From NCBI GenBank assembly GCA_045576355.1, contig JAZNGG010000015.1:23428-87427 (forward strand): 64,000 nt of DNA, in the 5' to 3' direction. The DNA is from Liminaster sp045576355 (GTDB taxonomy: Bacteria > Bacteroidota > Bacteroidia > Bacteroidales > UBA3663). Both the position numbers and the translations under genes were made by a program. The first letter of the stretch is position 1, and every line of letters begins with the position of its first letter. Below are positions 45,139-53,963 of the stretch, piece by piece. The notes below the pieces were generated by a model, which saw only the letters and a program-made list of their open reading frames with translations, did no database searches and was not told the origin of the DNA.

Positions 45139-46689
45139 TTAATCATTCTCGATCTTGCGGAGCAAAGATGAGATATTGACAGAGTCACCGATAATCTTGT
45201 GCAAGTCAGCAATAGCCACACGCTCTTGAGCCATCGTGTCACGATAACGCAAAGTCACGGTGTTATCCTCCAAGGTCTGATGATCGATCGTGACACAATA
45301 AGGAGTACCGATAGCATCCTGACGACGATAACGCTTACCGATAGAGTCCTTGATGTCTATCTGACAAGTGTAGTCATAACGGAGTTCCTTCATGATCTCA
45401 TCAGCCTTCTCCGGGAGACCATCTTTTTTCACAAGAGGCAAGATAGCCACCTTCACCGGTGCTAAAGCAGCCGGCAAGGAGAGGACTACACGAGTCTCGC
45501 CATTTTCGAGTTGCTCCTCCTTATAAGAAGCTGCCATCACGCTGAGGAACATACGATCCACACCGATTGAGGTCTCAATGACATAGGGTGTGTAAGACTC
45601 TTTAGTTTCAGGATCAAAGTACTCAATCTTCTTACCACTGAACTTAGCGTGCTGAGAAAGATCGAAGTTAGTACGGCTGTGGATACCCTCCACCTCCTTA
45701 AAGCCAAACGGCATGTTAAACTCGATGTCAGTGGCCGCATTGGCATAGTGAGCCAACTTTTCATGATCGTGATAACGATACATGCAATCGCCAAAGCCAA
45801 GCGCTTTATGCCATTTGAGACGAGTCTCTTTCCACTTGGCAAACCAGTCTAACTCTGTGCCGGGCTTCACAAAGAACTGCATCTCCATCTGCTCAAACTC
45901 ACGCATACGGAAGATAAACTGACGAGCCACGATCTCATTACGGAATGCCTTACCGATCTGAGCGATACCAAAAGGCAACTTCATACGGCCGGTCTTCTGC
46001 ACATTGAGGAAGTTGACAAAGATGCCTTGTGCCGTCTCAGGACGCAAATACACCTTCATAGCGCCATCAGCAGTCGAACCCATCTCAGTAGAGAACATCA
46101 AGTTAAACTGACGCACATCAGTCCAGTTACGGGTACCACTGATCGGATCCACGATCTCCTCGTCGAGAATGATCTGCTTCAGTTCTTCGAGATTCATCTC
46201 GTTCATTGCCACACTGTAGCGCTCATGCAGCGCATCCCACTTAGCCTGATTTTCGAGGACGCGAGGATTGGTCTCACGGAACTTCTGTTCGTCAAAAGCC
46301 TCACCAAATCTCTTGGCAGCCTTCTCCACCTCTTTCTTCATCTTATCCTCATACTTCGCCAGCTGTTCCTCGATCAGAACGTCTGCACGATAACGCTTCT
46401 TAGAGTCACGATTATCGATCAACGGATCATTAAAAGCATCGACATGGCCGGAAGCCTTCCAAATAGTCGGGTGCATAAAGATGGCTGAATCGATACCGAC
46501 AATATTCTCATGGAGGAGAGTCATAGCCCGCCACCAATACTGTTTGATATTGTTTTTCAGTTCGACACCATTCTGACCATAATCATAAACAGCTCCGAGA
46601 CCATCATAAATTTCACTTGAGGGGAACACAAAGCCGTACTCCTTACAGTGAGAAACCAGCTTTTTGAAAACATCTTCCTGAGTAGCCAT
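45139..46689 (-). CDS. glyS: Glycyl-tRNA synthetase (dimeric type)
   Basis: 516 aa, class II alpha2 glycyl-tRNA synthetase. N-terminal FPSSEIYDGLGAVYDYGQNGVELK is motif-1-region sequence. Motif 2 lies in GIAQIGKAFRNEI...FRMREFEQMEMQFF (two pieces), and motif 3 in PYVIETSIGVDRM. The C-terminal anticodon-binding domain begins near VKVAILPL. It charges tRNA-Gly. A minus-strand TATCTTTG at 46803-46796 serves as -7 box, leaving a leader of about 100 nt. Confidence 0.96.
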   Translation of the reverse strand: MATQEDVFKKLVSHCKEYGFVFPSSEIYDGLGAVYDYGQNGVELKNNIKQYWWRAMTLLHENIVGIDSAIFMHPTIWKASGHVDAFNDPLIDNRDSKKRYRADVLIEEQLAKYEDKMKKEVEKAAKRFGEAFDEQKFRETNPRVLENQAKWDALHERYSVAMNEMNLEELKQIILDEEIVDPISGTRNWTDVRQFNLMFSTEMGSTADGAMKVYLRPETAQGIFVNFLNVQKTGRMKLPFGIAQIGKAFRNEIVARQFIFRMREFEQMEMQFFVKPGTELDWFAKWKETRLKWHKALGFGDCMYRYHDHEKLAHYANAATDIEFNMPFGFKEVEGIHSRTNFDLSQHAKFSGKKIEYFDPETKESYTPYVIETSIGVDRMFLSVMAASYKEEQLENGETRVVLSLPAALAPVKVAILPLVKKDGLPEKADEIMKELRYDYTCQIDIKDSIGKRYRRQDAIGTPYCVTIDHQTLEDNTVTLRYRDTMAQERVAIADLHKIIGDSVNISSLLRKIEND

Positions 46690-46922
46690 TGTTTTTGATT
46701 TATTGATATATTATAATTGTTTCTTTTAAACTTTAAACACAAAGAGATAAATGCTTCTTTGCGATCCAATAACCATTGGGGTGTTAAATGCGGCGCAAAG
46801 ATAACTCTTTTCCCACACATAAGCGGTAAATCCTACAATAATTTCACTTCAGAGAGACGATAATTGACAGATTTTTAGCATTCGAAGTCTCCAACTTACA
46901 ATCTTTAACTACAATGGTTTCG

Positions 46923-47633
46923 TTAGTTTTTAGCGTGTTGTCTTCTTTTATAACACATCGCGTAGTCGCACAGACCGCATGAGTATTGTTGGGGTTTCAC
47001 CTCTTTACCCACACCGATTACACCACTAACCGACTTGATGGGAAGCATAAGACAAGACTCGGTCAAACGGATACCGCAGGGAGTGGACGAAGGGAAGAGA
47101 GAGAAAAGCTCCTTCTGTCCGGACAAATGCCAACCACAATAACCGGGACTGAACCGTAACGTATGATGCAAATCCACCGAGTCTAACCGGCTCTGCAAGT
47201 CTGCCTCCATAAGGTCTGCCACTTTTTCGACCAATGCCGACCCGATGGCATCCGCAATATAAACTTTCAGCATATCACCCTCTCGCTTCAGTTGCTCCAT
47301 CCACAGATCAAACTCCTCTCCGACTGTCGCTGTAAAAATGAGAAACAGCGTGGCATCTTGGAGTTGGTGGGCAATGATCTTCCCCACCTGAAAAAGAGAC
47401 TTCCGCTCTGCTCCCAATGTTAAGGTTGCGGCCGTTCGGTCAAGAGTTCCCGGTACGAAAAGATAGGTATAGCGGGGCAAAGCACAACTCACAGCTTCTG
47501 CATAGAGGGCATCCACCTCCCGGATTAAAGAATCTCCTTCGCTATGATGCGGCAAAGCATCTCCCATCGCCTCCAGTATCTCGGAGCGCGAGAGAGCCCA
47601 TTCATCATGAGAAAGTTTTCGTTCGATTTGCAT
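46923..47633 (-). CDS. MetH activation-domain-like protein
   Basis: 236 aa. The sequence resembles the stand-alone form of the C-terminal activation (SAM-binding) domain of cobalamin-dependent methionine synthase: ATVGEEFDLWMEQL in the middle, VADLMEADLQSRL, and RFSPGYCGWHLSGQKELFSLF, the counterpart of the RxSPGYG-type motif. It ends with a Cys-rich segment SCGLCDYAMCYKRR. Such proteins probably reactivate corrinoid proteins. The next gene upstream (1 o'clock of the same strand, 47859-48869) is a corrinoid-methyltransferase-type protein. The two are separated by dispersed repeat cluster R5, which may break the operon. Confidence 0.75.
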   Translation of the reverse strand: MQIERKLSHDEWALSRSEILEAMGDALPHHSEGDSLIREVDALYAEAVSCALPRYTYLFVPGTLDRTAATLTLGAERKSLFQVGKIIAHQLQDATLFLIFTATVGEEFDLWMEQLKREGDMLKVYIADAIGSALVEKVADLMEADLQSRLDSVDLHHTLRFSPGYCGWHLSGQKELFSLFPSSTPCGIRLTESCLMLPIKSVSGVIGVGKEVKPQQYSCGLCDYAMCYKRRQHAKN

Positions 47634-47639
47634 TTTGGT

Positions 47640-47858
47640 TGAGTAGTTGAAAGGATGAATGGATTCTTAGAGAAAAGGAAAACTGAAAGGTGAAAACTGA
47701 AAACAAAGCCAAAAGCCATAGCGGACGAAGTCCTTGTTTAGTTTAGAAGTTTATTTTTTAGCACGCGAAGCCCATGACCAAATAAAGATGAAAACTGAAA
47801 ACAAAACCATCAGCCATAGCAAGGCGCAGTCCCCTAAACCACTAAACCAACACTGCCA
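47640..47858. repeat. Composite dispersed repeat cluster R5
   Basis: Contains GGAAAACTGAAAGGTGAAAACTG purine tracts (in pieces), GCCATAGCGGACGAAGTCC, a CACGCGAAGCCCATGACC-like unit and CCCCTAAACCACTAAACC units. It lies between two functionally related minus-strand genes. Confidence 0.75.
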
Positions 47859-48869
47859 TCAGCCAATATTCCACTTTGCCACTGCATCAAAGAAAGCTTC
47901 TATATTGGCAGCAGATACTCCGGGAGGAATATCACAACCCGAGGAGATAACAAAATTGCGATATGTCTGAGTAGCATCCAAGAGTTTCAGAGTCTCCTTA
48001 CGCACCTCGTCCGGACTTGCCTGTTGGAAAATACTAACAGGATCAATATTACCCATCACTAAGACATCTGAGGGACACTCCTGCAAAGCAGCTGTCATAT
48101 CGATCTTATTACCGAAATGATAAGCCGCAGCACCTGAAGCCACCATGGCCGAAGTGCATTGTCCTGTATTGCCACAATTATGAAGGATTACCATAAAATG
48201 CTCATCCTGAACACGCTCCACGATTTCCTTGACATAAACCGAGGAGAAGAGGCGGCAATCATCGTCTGAAAGGAGTCCTGCTGCCGGCTCAGCCATCATA
48301 ACCCCCTGCACGCCACAGGCTTTCAACGCCAAGCAGTAATCGATCAGAAATGCCGTACACTTCTCCAGCAACCGGCGCGCAGCAGCCGGATTGACATAGA
48401 TCAGCATCATGATCTCAGACATGTCATAAAGTCGGCCGGCCAAAGAGTAGGGTCCGATACAACCCGCCAAGACCGGACGATCTGTGATGCTCCGAGAGAG
48501 GAGCAGATTGGCACGCAGATATTCGGGTACGCGACCGGCAGAAAGCGCCGGAACCTGCAGACGATCGATGTCTCGCTCGTTGTGGAGCAGCCTGCCGACG
48601 ACACTCGGCACTTCATCTTCCGGAAAGACCACCTCTGCGCCAAAAGCCTCAGCCTCCACCGTCAGATCCATAATCACCGTGGCAGCTGCACCCGGATAAC
48701 GATGAGCGACAGCCTCAACGGCTTCGGCATGAACACGACCATCGGTCACCGCACGACACACAGTCTGTCCGATCATTTCGATTCCCGGATGAGTCATAAT
48801 CGGGCAAGCCACCCGATTATGTGACACCATAATCTCATTTGCCCAATGGGACATATCACACTGCTTCAT
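47859..48869 (-). CDS. Uroporphyrinogen decarboxylase-fold methyltransferase (MtaA/CmuA-like)
   Basis: 336 aa from the ATG at 48869; a GTG at 48893 would add eight residues. TIM barrel of the URO-D superfamily. It lacks the N-terminal Arg pocket expected of true HemE and carries HNCGNTGQ near residue 235, the His-x-Cys zinc ligands of corrinoid/coenzyme M methyltransferases. A third Cys occurs in SSGCDIPPG. It should move methyl groups between a corrinoid protein and an acceptor. No corrinoid-binding protein gene is adjacent. The physiological methyl donor is unknown. Confidence 0.8.
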   Translation of the reverse strand: MKQCDMSHWANEIMVSHNRVACPIMTHPGIEMIGQTVCRAVTDGRVHAEAVEAVAHRYPGAAATVIMDLTVEAEAFGAEVVFPEDEVPSVVGRLLHNERDIDRLQVPALSAGRVPEYLRANLLLSRSITDRPVLAGCIGPYSLAGRLYDMSEIMMLIYVNPAAARRLLEKCTAFLIDYCLALKACGVQGVMMAEPAAGLLSDDDCRLFSSVYVKEIVERVQDEHFMVILHNCGNTGQCTSAMVASGAAAYHFGNKIDMTAALQECPSDVLVMGNIDPVSIFQQASPDEVRKETLKLLDATQTYRNFVISSGCDIPPGVSAANIEAFFDAVAKWNIG

Positions 48870-48997
48870 TGTATAACTCTTTAATTCTTTCACTTTTAGT
48901 CAGGCAAATGTAAGAAATAATATGTAATTATCCGAAATCTCAGGCGAAAAAGCTACAAACTTTCCTTAATACAAGAAAAAATTATTACCTTCGCTCC

Positions 48998-49262
48998 GAA
49001 AAACATCTTTTCTTGGCAAAGAAAAGTAAAGAGCAAAGAGAAGCCATCAACCATTGCGGACGAAGTCCTTGTTTGGTTTAAAAGTTTAAAGGTTTAGAAG
49101 TTTATTTTTTCAACCCTTCAACCACTCAAACCTTCAACCCGCGAAGCCCACGACCAAATAAAGAGCAAAGATGAAAGAGCAAAGCCATAGCCATCGCCAT
49201 CAGCCATAGCAGGGCGCAGCCCTTTAAACCCCTCAACCCTTCAACCACTCAACCAAAACAAA
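48998..49262. repeat. Composite dispersed repeat cluster R6
   Basis: Occupies most of the gap before the GH143-GH142-like gene. Modules include GCGGACGAAGTCC, CAACCCTTCAACCACTCAA, a CGCGAAGCCCACGACC unit, GCCATAGCCATCGCCATCAG and GCAGGGCGCAGCCC. Confidence 0.75.
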
Positions 49263-49282
49263 ACCAATTACTACTATACACG

Positions 49283-52200
49283 ATGAGAAAACTACTATCA
49301 CTTCTGCTGGTTGCCCTTGCTGTCGGCACCTCGCAGAGCCATGCCGCTCCACAAGTCCGCTACACCGGAACGACTTTGAGCAATCCTTATTTGCATGACG
49401 GAGGGTTAGCCCCCATCATTGGCACACATAACATACAGACCATGCGTGCCAACCGCGAACAACCGGATGAGACCAACTGTCAGGGGTGGACCTATAACCA
49501 CCAGCCGATGATGGCATATTGGCACGGACGCTTCTGGCTACACTACCTCTCCGACCCGATCAGCGAACACATCCCGCCCTCTGTGACCTGGCTCCAGACC
49601 TCCACCGACGGACGGCAATGGACCAACCCGGAGATTATCTTCCCCGAGTATCAAGTGCCCGACGGATTCCGCAAAGAGGGACAAAACCGCGAGGCCAAAG
49701 ACATGAAAGCCGTGATGCACCAGCGCGTCGGCTGGTATGTCTCCTCGGCTAAGACCGGTGAGAGACTCATCGCCATCGCCCATTATGGCATCTGTCTCCA
49801 TCCCAAAGATGACCCCAACGACGGCAACGGTGTAGGTCGTGTCGTGAGAGAGGTCTATGAGGATGGCACGATGGGTCCCATCTATTTCCTCTATTACAAC
49901 CATAACTTCAATCCCTCCATCCGCCGCAGCAAAGGAGAAGACAATAACGGCAAAGCCTATAAGACCGACTTCCCGCTCTATAAAAAATCTAAAGACAAGA
50001 AGTTTATCGCCGCCTGCGAGGAGATTCTCAACAGCCCGCTCTATTGGATGCAGATGGTCGAAGAAGCAGATCGCATGGACAGCCGTCTCCCATTGACCAA
50101 CATCTACAAAGCGTTCTGCCACTACACCCTCCCCGATGACACCACGATCGTAGCTCTCTGGAAGCATGCCCTCTCCTCCACCAGTCGCGATGGAGGCAAG
50201 ACCTGGAGCACTCCGATCGGACGCAGCCCGGGATTTGTCAATAGCAATGCCAAAATCTGGGGACAAAGACTCACCGACGGCATGTATGCCACAGTCTATA
50301 ACCCTGCCGAATTCAGATGGCCGCTCGCCCTCTCCCTCAGCACTGACGGTCTCAATTACACCACACTCAACCTCGTCCACGGCGAGATCACCCCGATGCG
50401 CTATGGTGGTCAATACAAATCCAACGGTCCTCAATACGTGAGAGGCATCCAGGAGGGCAACGGCATCCCGGCAGACAGCAACCTCTGGGTCTCTTATAGC
50501 GTAAACAAAGAGGACATTTGGGTAGCTCGTGTCCCGGTACCCGTGCGCACTACTGCCACACGTCATGCCGCAGACGACTTTTCCCGAGACGATGCCCAAA
50601 CCCAATTGGATCAATGGAATATCTACTCTCCCGTATGGGCCAGAGTGGGAATCGAAGAAGGTAAACTGACACTCCGTGATCAAGACCCATTTGATTATGC
50701 CAAAGCCGAACGCATTATCCCTGCCACCCGACAGCTCGAGACCTCTTTCAGCCTCAGCCTCGATCAGATCGGTCACGGGTCACTGCAGATCGAGTGGCTC
50801 GACAGCCATGGCTCCCCCTGTAGCCGTCTCGAATGGAGTGGTGCAGACAGCCTCATGCGCGTGAAAGTCGGTGCTCGCTGGAATACCATCCTCAAGACCA
50901 TCCAAGCCGGACATACCTACGAGGTGAAAACACTTGTAGATCTGGACAAGCGCAACATTACCCTCTGGATCGATGGCAAGAAATATGGCCCCAAGATGCT
51001 CTTTGCCCCATTGGAGTCCATCACCCGCGTCTGCTTCCGCACCGGCGATCGGCGTTCTTTCCCCACACCGGAGACCCCGGCTGACAGATTTACCGACCTT
51101 CCCAATGCGGGCAAAGTCGATCCACTCGCGGTGTGGCACATCGGACACTTCCATACCAACCCATCGTCGACAGCCCTTCAATCCCAAACCCCCTCAACTT
51201 CTCAACCCCTCAACCAACAACCATCGAGGGGCTCTACCCCGCAGTTCCTCCGCTGGCAGGACTACAGGCACTATGTGGACTACTTCAACACGATGGAGCC
51301 CGAAAACATCGTGCAAGCCATCCCCAACGCTGATGCAGCAGCATGGATGGAACGCAATATTCCCCTCTTCGATTGTCCGGATCGTCAGATCGAGGAGATG
51401 TTCTACTATCGTTGGTGGACACTCCGCAAGCACATCAAAGAGACCCCGGTGGGCTACGGCATGACCGAGTTTCTCGTTAATCGCAGCTATGCAGACAAGT
51501 ATAACCTCATCGCCTGTGCCGTCAGCCACCACATCATGGAGAGCCGTTGGCTGCGCGACACGACCTATATCAATCAGATCGTCCGCACATGGCTGAGAGG
51601 CAACGACGGCAAACCGATGCAGCGCATCGACCGCTTCAGCAGCTGGATCCCCACTGCACTGCTCCAGCAGACAGCCGTCACCGGCGACTGGAGACACATT
51701 GAAGACCTCACCCCGGACCTCATCGCTCACCTCCGCATGTGGGACGAGACACGCCTTTGTCCCGACAGCCTCTATTGGCAGAGCGACGTCAAGGACGGCA
51801 TGGAGGAGTCCATCAGTGGCGGTCGCAAAGTGAAAAACAGACGACCCACAATCAATAGCTACATGTGGGCCAACCACCTCAGCCTCGCCCGTCTCCTGCA
51901 CCATCAGGGCAAGCATCAGGAAGCAGCACAATATGAAGCACGGGCCGAACAGCTCCGCCAACTCATCATCGACAAACTCTGGCATCCCCAACACGCCTTC
52001 TTCGAGACTATGACCGAGGCAGACACCCTGGCAGACGTGAGAGAAGCCATCGGCTACATCCCATGGTACTTCAACCTCCCACCCGATGAGGAAAAATATG
52101 GCACAGCCTGGCTGCAACTCCTCGACGCCAAAGGTTTCTCAGCCCCCTTCGGGCTCACCACCGCTGAGCGTCGCCATCCTCGCTTCCGCAAACGTGGTGT

Positions 52201-52711
52201 GGGCACATGTGAGTGGGATGGTGCCATCTGGCCTTTTGCCACATCACAGACATTGACAGCCCTCGCCAACTATCTCAACGACTACACCGTCCGTCCTCAA
52301 CTCCCCGACTCACTCTACTTGCAGCAGATCAAGCTCTACACCGAGTCCCAATATCGCCGCGGCAGACCCTACATCGGAGAGTACCTCGATGAGACCAACG
52401 GACAATGGCTCATGGGCGATCGCGAACGGAGTTACTACTACAACCACTCCACCTATAATGACCTCATCATCTCCGGCCTTGTAGGCATCCGTCCTACCAC
52501 AGAGGCTCAGATCACCCTTCATCCGCTCATCCCGGCTGACTCATGGGATTACTTCTGTCTGGATGGCATCGCTTATCATGGTCACATACTCACCGTCATC
52601 TGGGATCGTGATGGCAGCCACTATCACCAGGGTGCCGGACTCCGTCTCCTGATCGACGGCACACTCAAAGCCCACAGAGCTGACCTCGGCAAACTCCAGG
52701 TGAAACTATAA
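49283..52711 (+). CDS. Large secreted BT1020-like enzyme (probable GH143-GH142, rhamnogalacturonan II)
   Basis: 1142 aa with signal peptide 1-21. Residues ~25-430 form a beta-propeller with Asp-box-like strands (TSTDGRQWTNP, TSRDGGKTWSTP). About 435-625 is a beta-sandwich (LTLRDQDPFDY..., ITLWIDGKKYG). From about 650 an (alpha/alpha) barrel hydrolase follows: YRWWTLRKHIKETP, GMEESISGG, INSYMWANH, GTCEWDGAIWPFA and NHSTYNDLIISGL. This order matches Bacteroides thetaiotaomicron BT1020, which joins a GH143 ketodeoxy-heptulosarate hydrolase and a GH142 arabinofuranosidase acting on rhamnogalacturonan II. The assignment is from memory of architecture, not a search. At 51172-51235 the coding sequence is dispersed-repeat DNA read in frame. 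Confidence 0.65.
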   Translation: MRKLLSLLLVALAVGTSQSHAAPQVRYTGTTLSNPYLHDGGLAPIIGTHNIQTMRANREQPDETNCQGWTYNHQPMMAYWHGRFWLHYLSDPISEHIPPSVTWLQTSTDGRQWTNPEIIFPEYQVPDGFRKEGQNREAKDMKAVMHQRVGWYVSSAKTGERLIAIAHYGICLHPKDDPNDGNGVGRVVREVYEDGTMGPIYFLYYNHNFNPSIRRSKGEDNNGKAYKTDFPLYKKSKDKKFIAACEEILNSPLYWMQMVEEADRMDSRLPLTNIYKAFCHYTLPDDTTIVALWKHALSSTSRDGGKTWSTPIGRSPGFVNSNAKIWGQRLTDGMYATVYNPAEFRWPLALSLSTDGLNYTTLNLVHGEITPMRYGGQYKSNGPQYVRGIQEGNGIPADSNLWVSYSVNKEDIWVARVPVPVRTTATRHAADDFSRDDAQTQLDQWNIYSPVWARVGIEEGKLTLRDQDPFDYAKAERIIPATRQLETSFSLSLDQIGHGSLQIEWLDSHGSPCSRLEWSGADSLMRVKVGARWNTILKTIQAGHTYEVKTLVDLDKRNITLWIDGKKYGPKMLFAPLESITRVCFRTGDRRSFPTPETPADRFTDLPNAGKVDPLAVWHIGHFHTNPSSTALQSQTPSTSQPLNQQPSRGSTPQFLRWQDYRHYVDYFNTMEPENIVQAIPNADAAAWMERNIPLFDCPDRQIEEMFYYRWWTLRKHIKETPVGYGMTEFLVNRSYADKYNLIACAVSHHIMESRWLRDTTYINQIVRTWLRGNDGKPMQRIDRFSSWIPTALLQQTAVTGDWRHIEDLTPDLIAHLRMWDETRLCPDSLYWQSDVKDGMEESISGGRKVKNRRPTINSYMWANHLSLARLLHHQGKHQEAAQYEARAEQLRQLIIDKLWHPQHAFFETMTEADTLADVREAIGYIPWYFNLPPDEEKYGTAWLQLLDAKGFSAPFGLTTAERRHPRFRKRGVGTCEWDGAIWPFATSQTLTALANYLNDYTVRPQLPDSLYLQQIKLYTESQYRRGRPYIGEYLDETNGQWLMGDRERSYYYNHSTYNDLIISGLVGIRPTTEAQITLHPLIPADSWDYFCLDGIAYHGHILTVIWDRDGSHYHQGAGLRLLIDGTLKAHRADLGKLQVKL
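51172..51235 (+). repeat. Dispersed repeat DNA in frame inside the GH143-GH142-like gene (R7)
   Basis: CCCCTCAACTTCTCAACCCC-type units, followed by a GAGGGGCT segment, encode a Ser/Thr/Pro/Gln-rich linker (TPSTSQPLNQQPSRGSTPQ) at the junction of the beta-sandwich and the helical barrel. The reading frame is kept. Confidence 0.7.
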
Positions 52712-52779
52712 GGTTAGGGGGTCCTGTAGGAATAGATGTGAAATGATTTTGTTTTGCAAGTCTTGCAAAATGTTTTTTC

Positions 52780-52810
52780 TTGGCGTGATGCTAAAAGCTA
52801 TGTAGTTTTG
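52780..52810 (+). promoter_or_regulatory. Promoter of the VWA gene
   Basis: TTG 52780-52782, 20 bases, TAGTTTTG 52803-52810, 43 bases before the ATG. Confidence 0.65.
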
Positions 52811-52853
52811 CATCATCAAACGACAAGAAGTTAAACATTTTAAATGCACAAGT

Positions 52854-53729
52854 ATGGAAACACAAAAGATTTTCAACCTCATCATCCTTGACGCATCAGG
52901 ATCAATGGAAAACATCTACCAGCAGGCTCTCACAGGTGTAAACGAAACCCTTGCTACCATAAGAATGGCACAGGAGAAACACCCTGAACTGCAGCAGTAT
53001 GTCTCATTGGCATCGTTCAGTTCAGGAGAAGACTTTCTCAACCGAATCTACACTACAACACCTATAGCCGAAGCCCGCAACATTACCCGGAAAGACTATC
53101 CGCTTCTCGGATGTACGGCTCTCTACGATGCCATGGGCTCATGTATCAGCGAACTCCAGCAAAAGGTGAGACATGGCGATCGAGTACTTGTTACCATCAT
53201 TACCGATGGTTATGAGAATGCATCTCTCACATGGAGAGGTCACCAAATAAAGTCTCTTGTACAGGAACTCCGTCAGATGGGATGGACATTCACTTATATT
53301 GGAGCGAATCAAGATGTAGAGAAGGTGGCAGGTGAAATAGGGATACAAAACTCACTCTGTTTCTCTGCCAATGCAAAAGCTACTGAAGCCATGTTCATGA
53401 AAGAACGGCGTAGTCGCAGCAAGTTCTACGACAAGGTATGGTGCAACATGGACTCTCCGGGAGAGTCGATAATCATCGAGAGCAACGACTACTTTGTAGA
53501 AGAAGAATCCGTTGAGGAGTTGAGGGGTTTAGGGGCTGCGCCCCGCGATGGCTTTTGGCGATGGCAGATGGCATCTCTGTACTCTAAACCTCTCAGCACG
53601 CGAAGCCCACGACCAAAGGGAGTAACCCCTCAACCAAAATTCACACTGAAATATGTTTTTATCCCACACAGAGCGCACAGAATTTCACAGAGCGCACATG
53701 CTCCGCAGTGCTTCCCTTCCGGATGGTAA
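52854..53729 (+). CDS. VWA-domain protein with repeat-derived C-terminal tail
   Basis: 291 aa, no signal peptide. Residues ~5-185 form a von Willebrand A fold with an intact MIDAS: DASGSM (15-20), a downstream Thr in LLGCTALYDAMG, and the Asp of VTIITDGYEN. The family part seems to end near residue 220 (FVEEESVEE). The last ~70 residues are translated from dispersed repeat DNA (R8), including half of element D3. The native stop has therefore probably been lost. Metal-dependent binding of a protein partner is expected from the fold. The next gene, 234 bases downstream, is an uncharacterised protein that may be its partner. Confidence 0.8.
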   Translation: METQKIFNLIILDASGSMENIYQQALTGVNETLATIRMAQEKHPELQQYVSLASFSSGEDFLNRIYTTTPIAEARNITRKDYPLLGCTALYDAMGSCISELQQKVRHGDRVLVTIITDGYENASLTWRGHQIKSLVQELRQMGWTFTYIGANQDVEKVAGEIGIQNSLCFSANAKATEAMFMKERRSRSKFYDKVWCNMDSPGESIIIESNDYFVEEESVEELRGLGAAPRDGFWRWQMASLYSKPLSTRSPRPKGVTPQPKFTLKYVFIPHRAHRISQSAHAPQCFPSGW

Positions 53730-53935
53730 ACGCAAACGATAGCGTGCGTTTTTCTGTGAATTTCTGTGAATTCTGTGTGGGATAACTTTGGTATGGAGCT
53801 TTACTCTGCGATGGCATAGGGGCTGCGCCCTTTTGGTTGAGCGGTTTATAGGTTGAAATAATAAACTTCTAAACTTCTAAACTTTTAAACTACTCAACTA
53901 CTCAACCACTCAACCATTAAACCACCCGACCAAAC
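53508..53935. repeat. Composite dispersed repeat cluster R8 with element D3
   Basis: Begins inside the VWA frame with GTTGAGGAGTTGAGGGG and GGGGCTGCGCCCC. It continues with GGCTTTTGGCGATGGCAG, a CACGCGAAGCCCACGACC-like unit and element D3, and ends in ACTCAACCACTCAACC units just before the next gene. Confidence 0.75.
53659..53785. repeat. Inverted-repeat-bounded element D3 (MITE-like)
   Basis: 127 bp bounded by perfect 14-bp inverted repeats TTATCCCACACAGA (53659-53672) and its complement (53772-53785). The core CGCAGTGCTTCCCTTCCGG matches D1 and D2. The VWA stop codon is inside it. Confidence 0.65.
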
Positions 53936-53963
53936 TTTCCATCACATTAACAAAAACTACGTA

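Noticed and set aside
49538..50776. Minus-strand frame of 412 codons opposite the GH143-GH142-like gene
   Set aside because: Antisense shadow of the propeller domain; no family resemblance.
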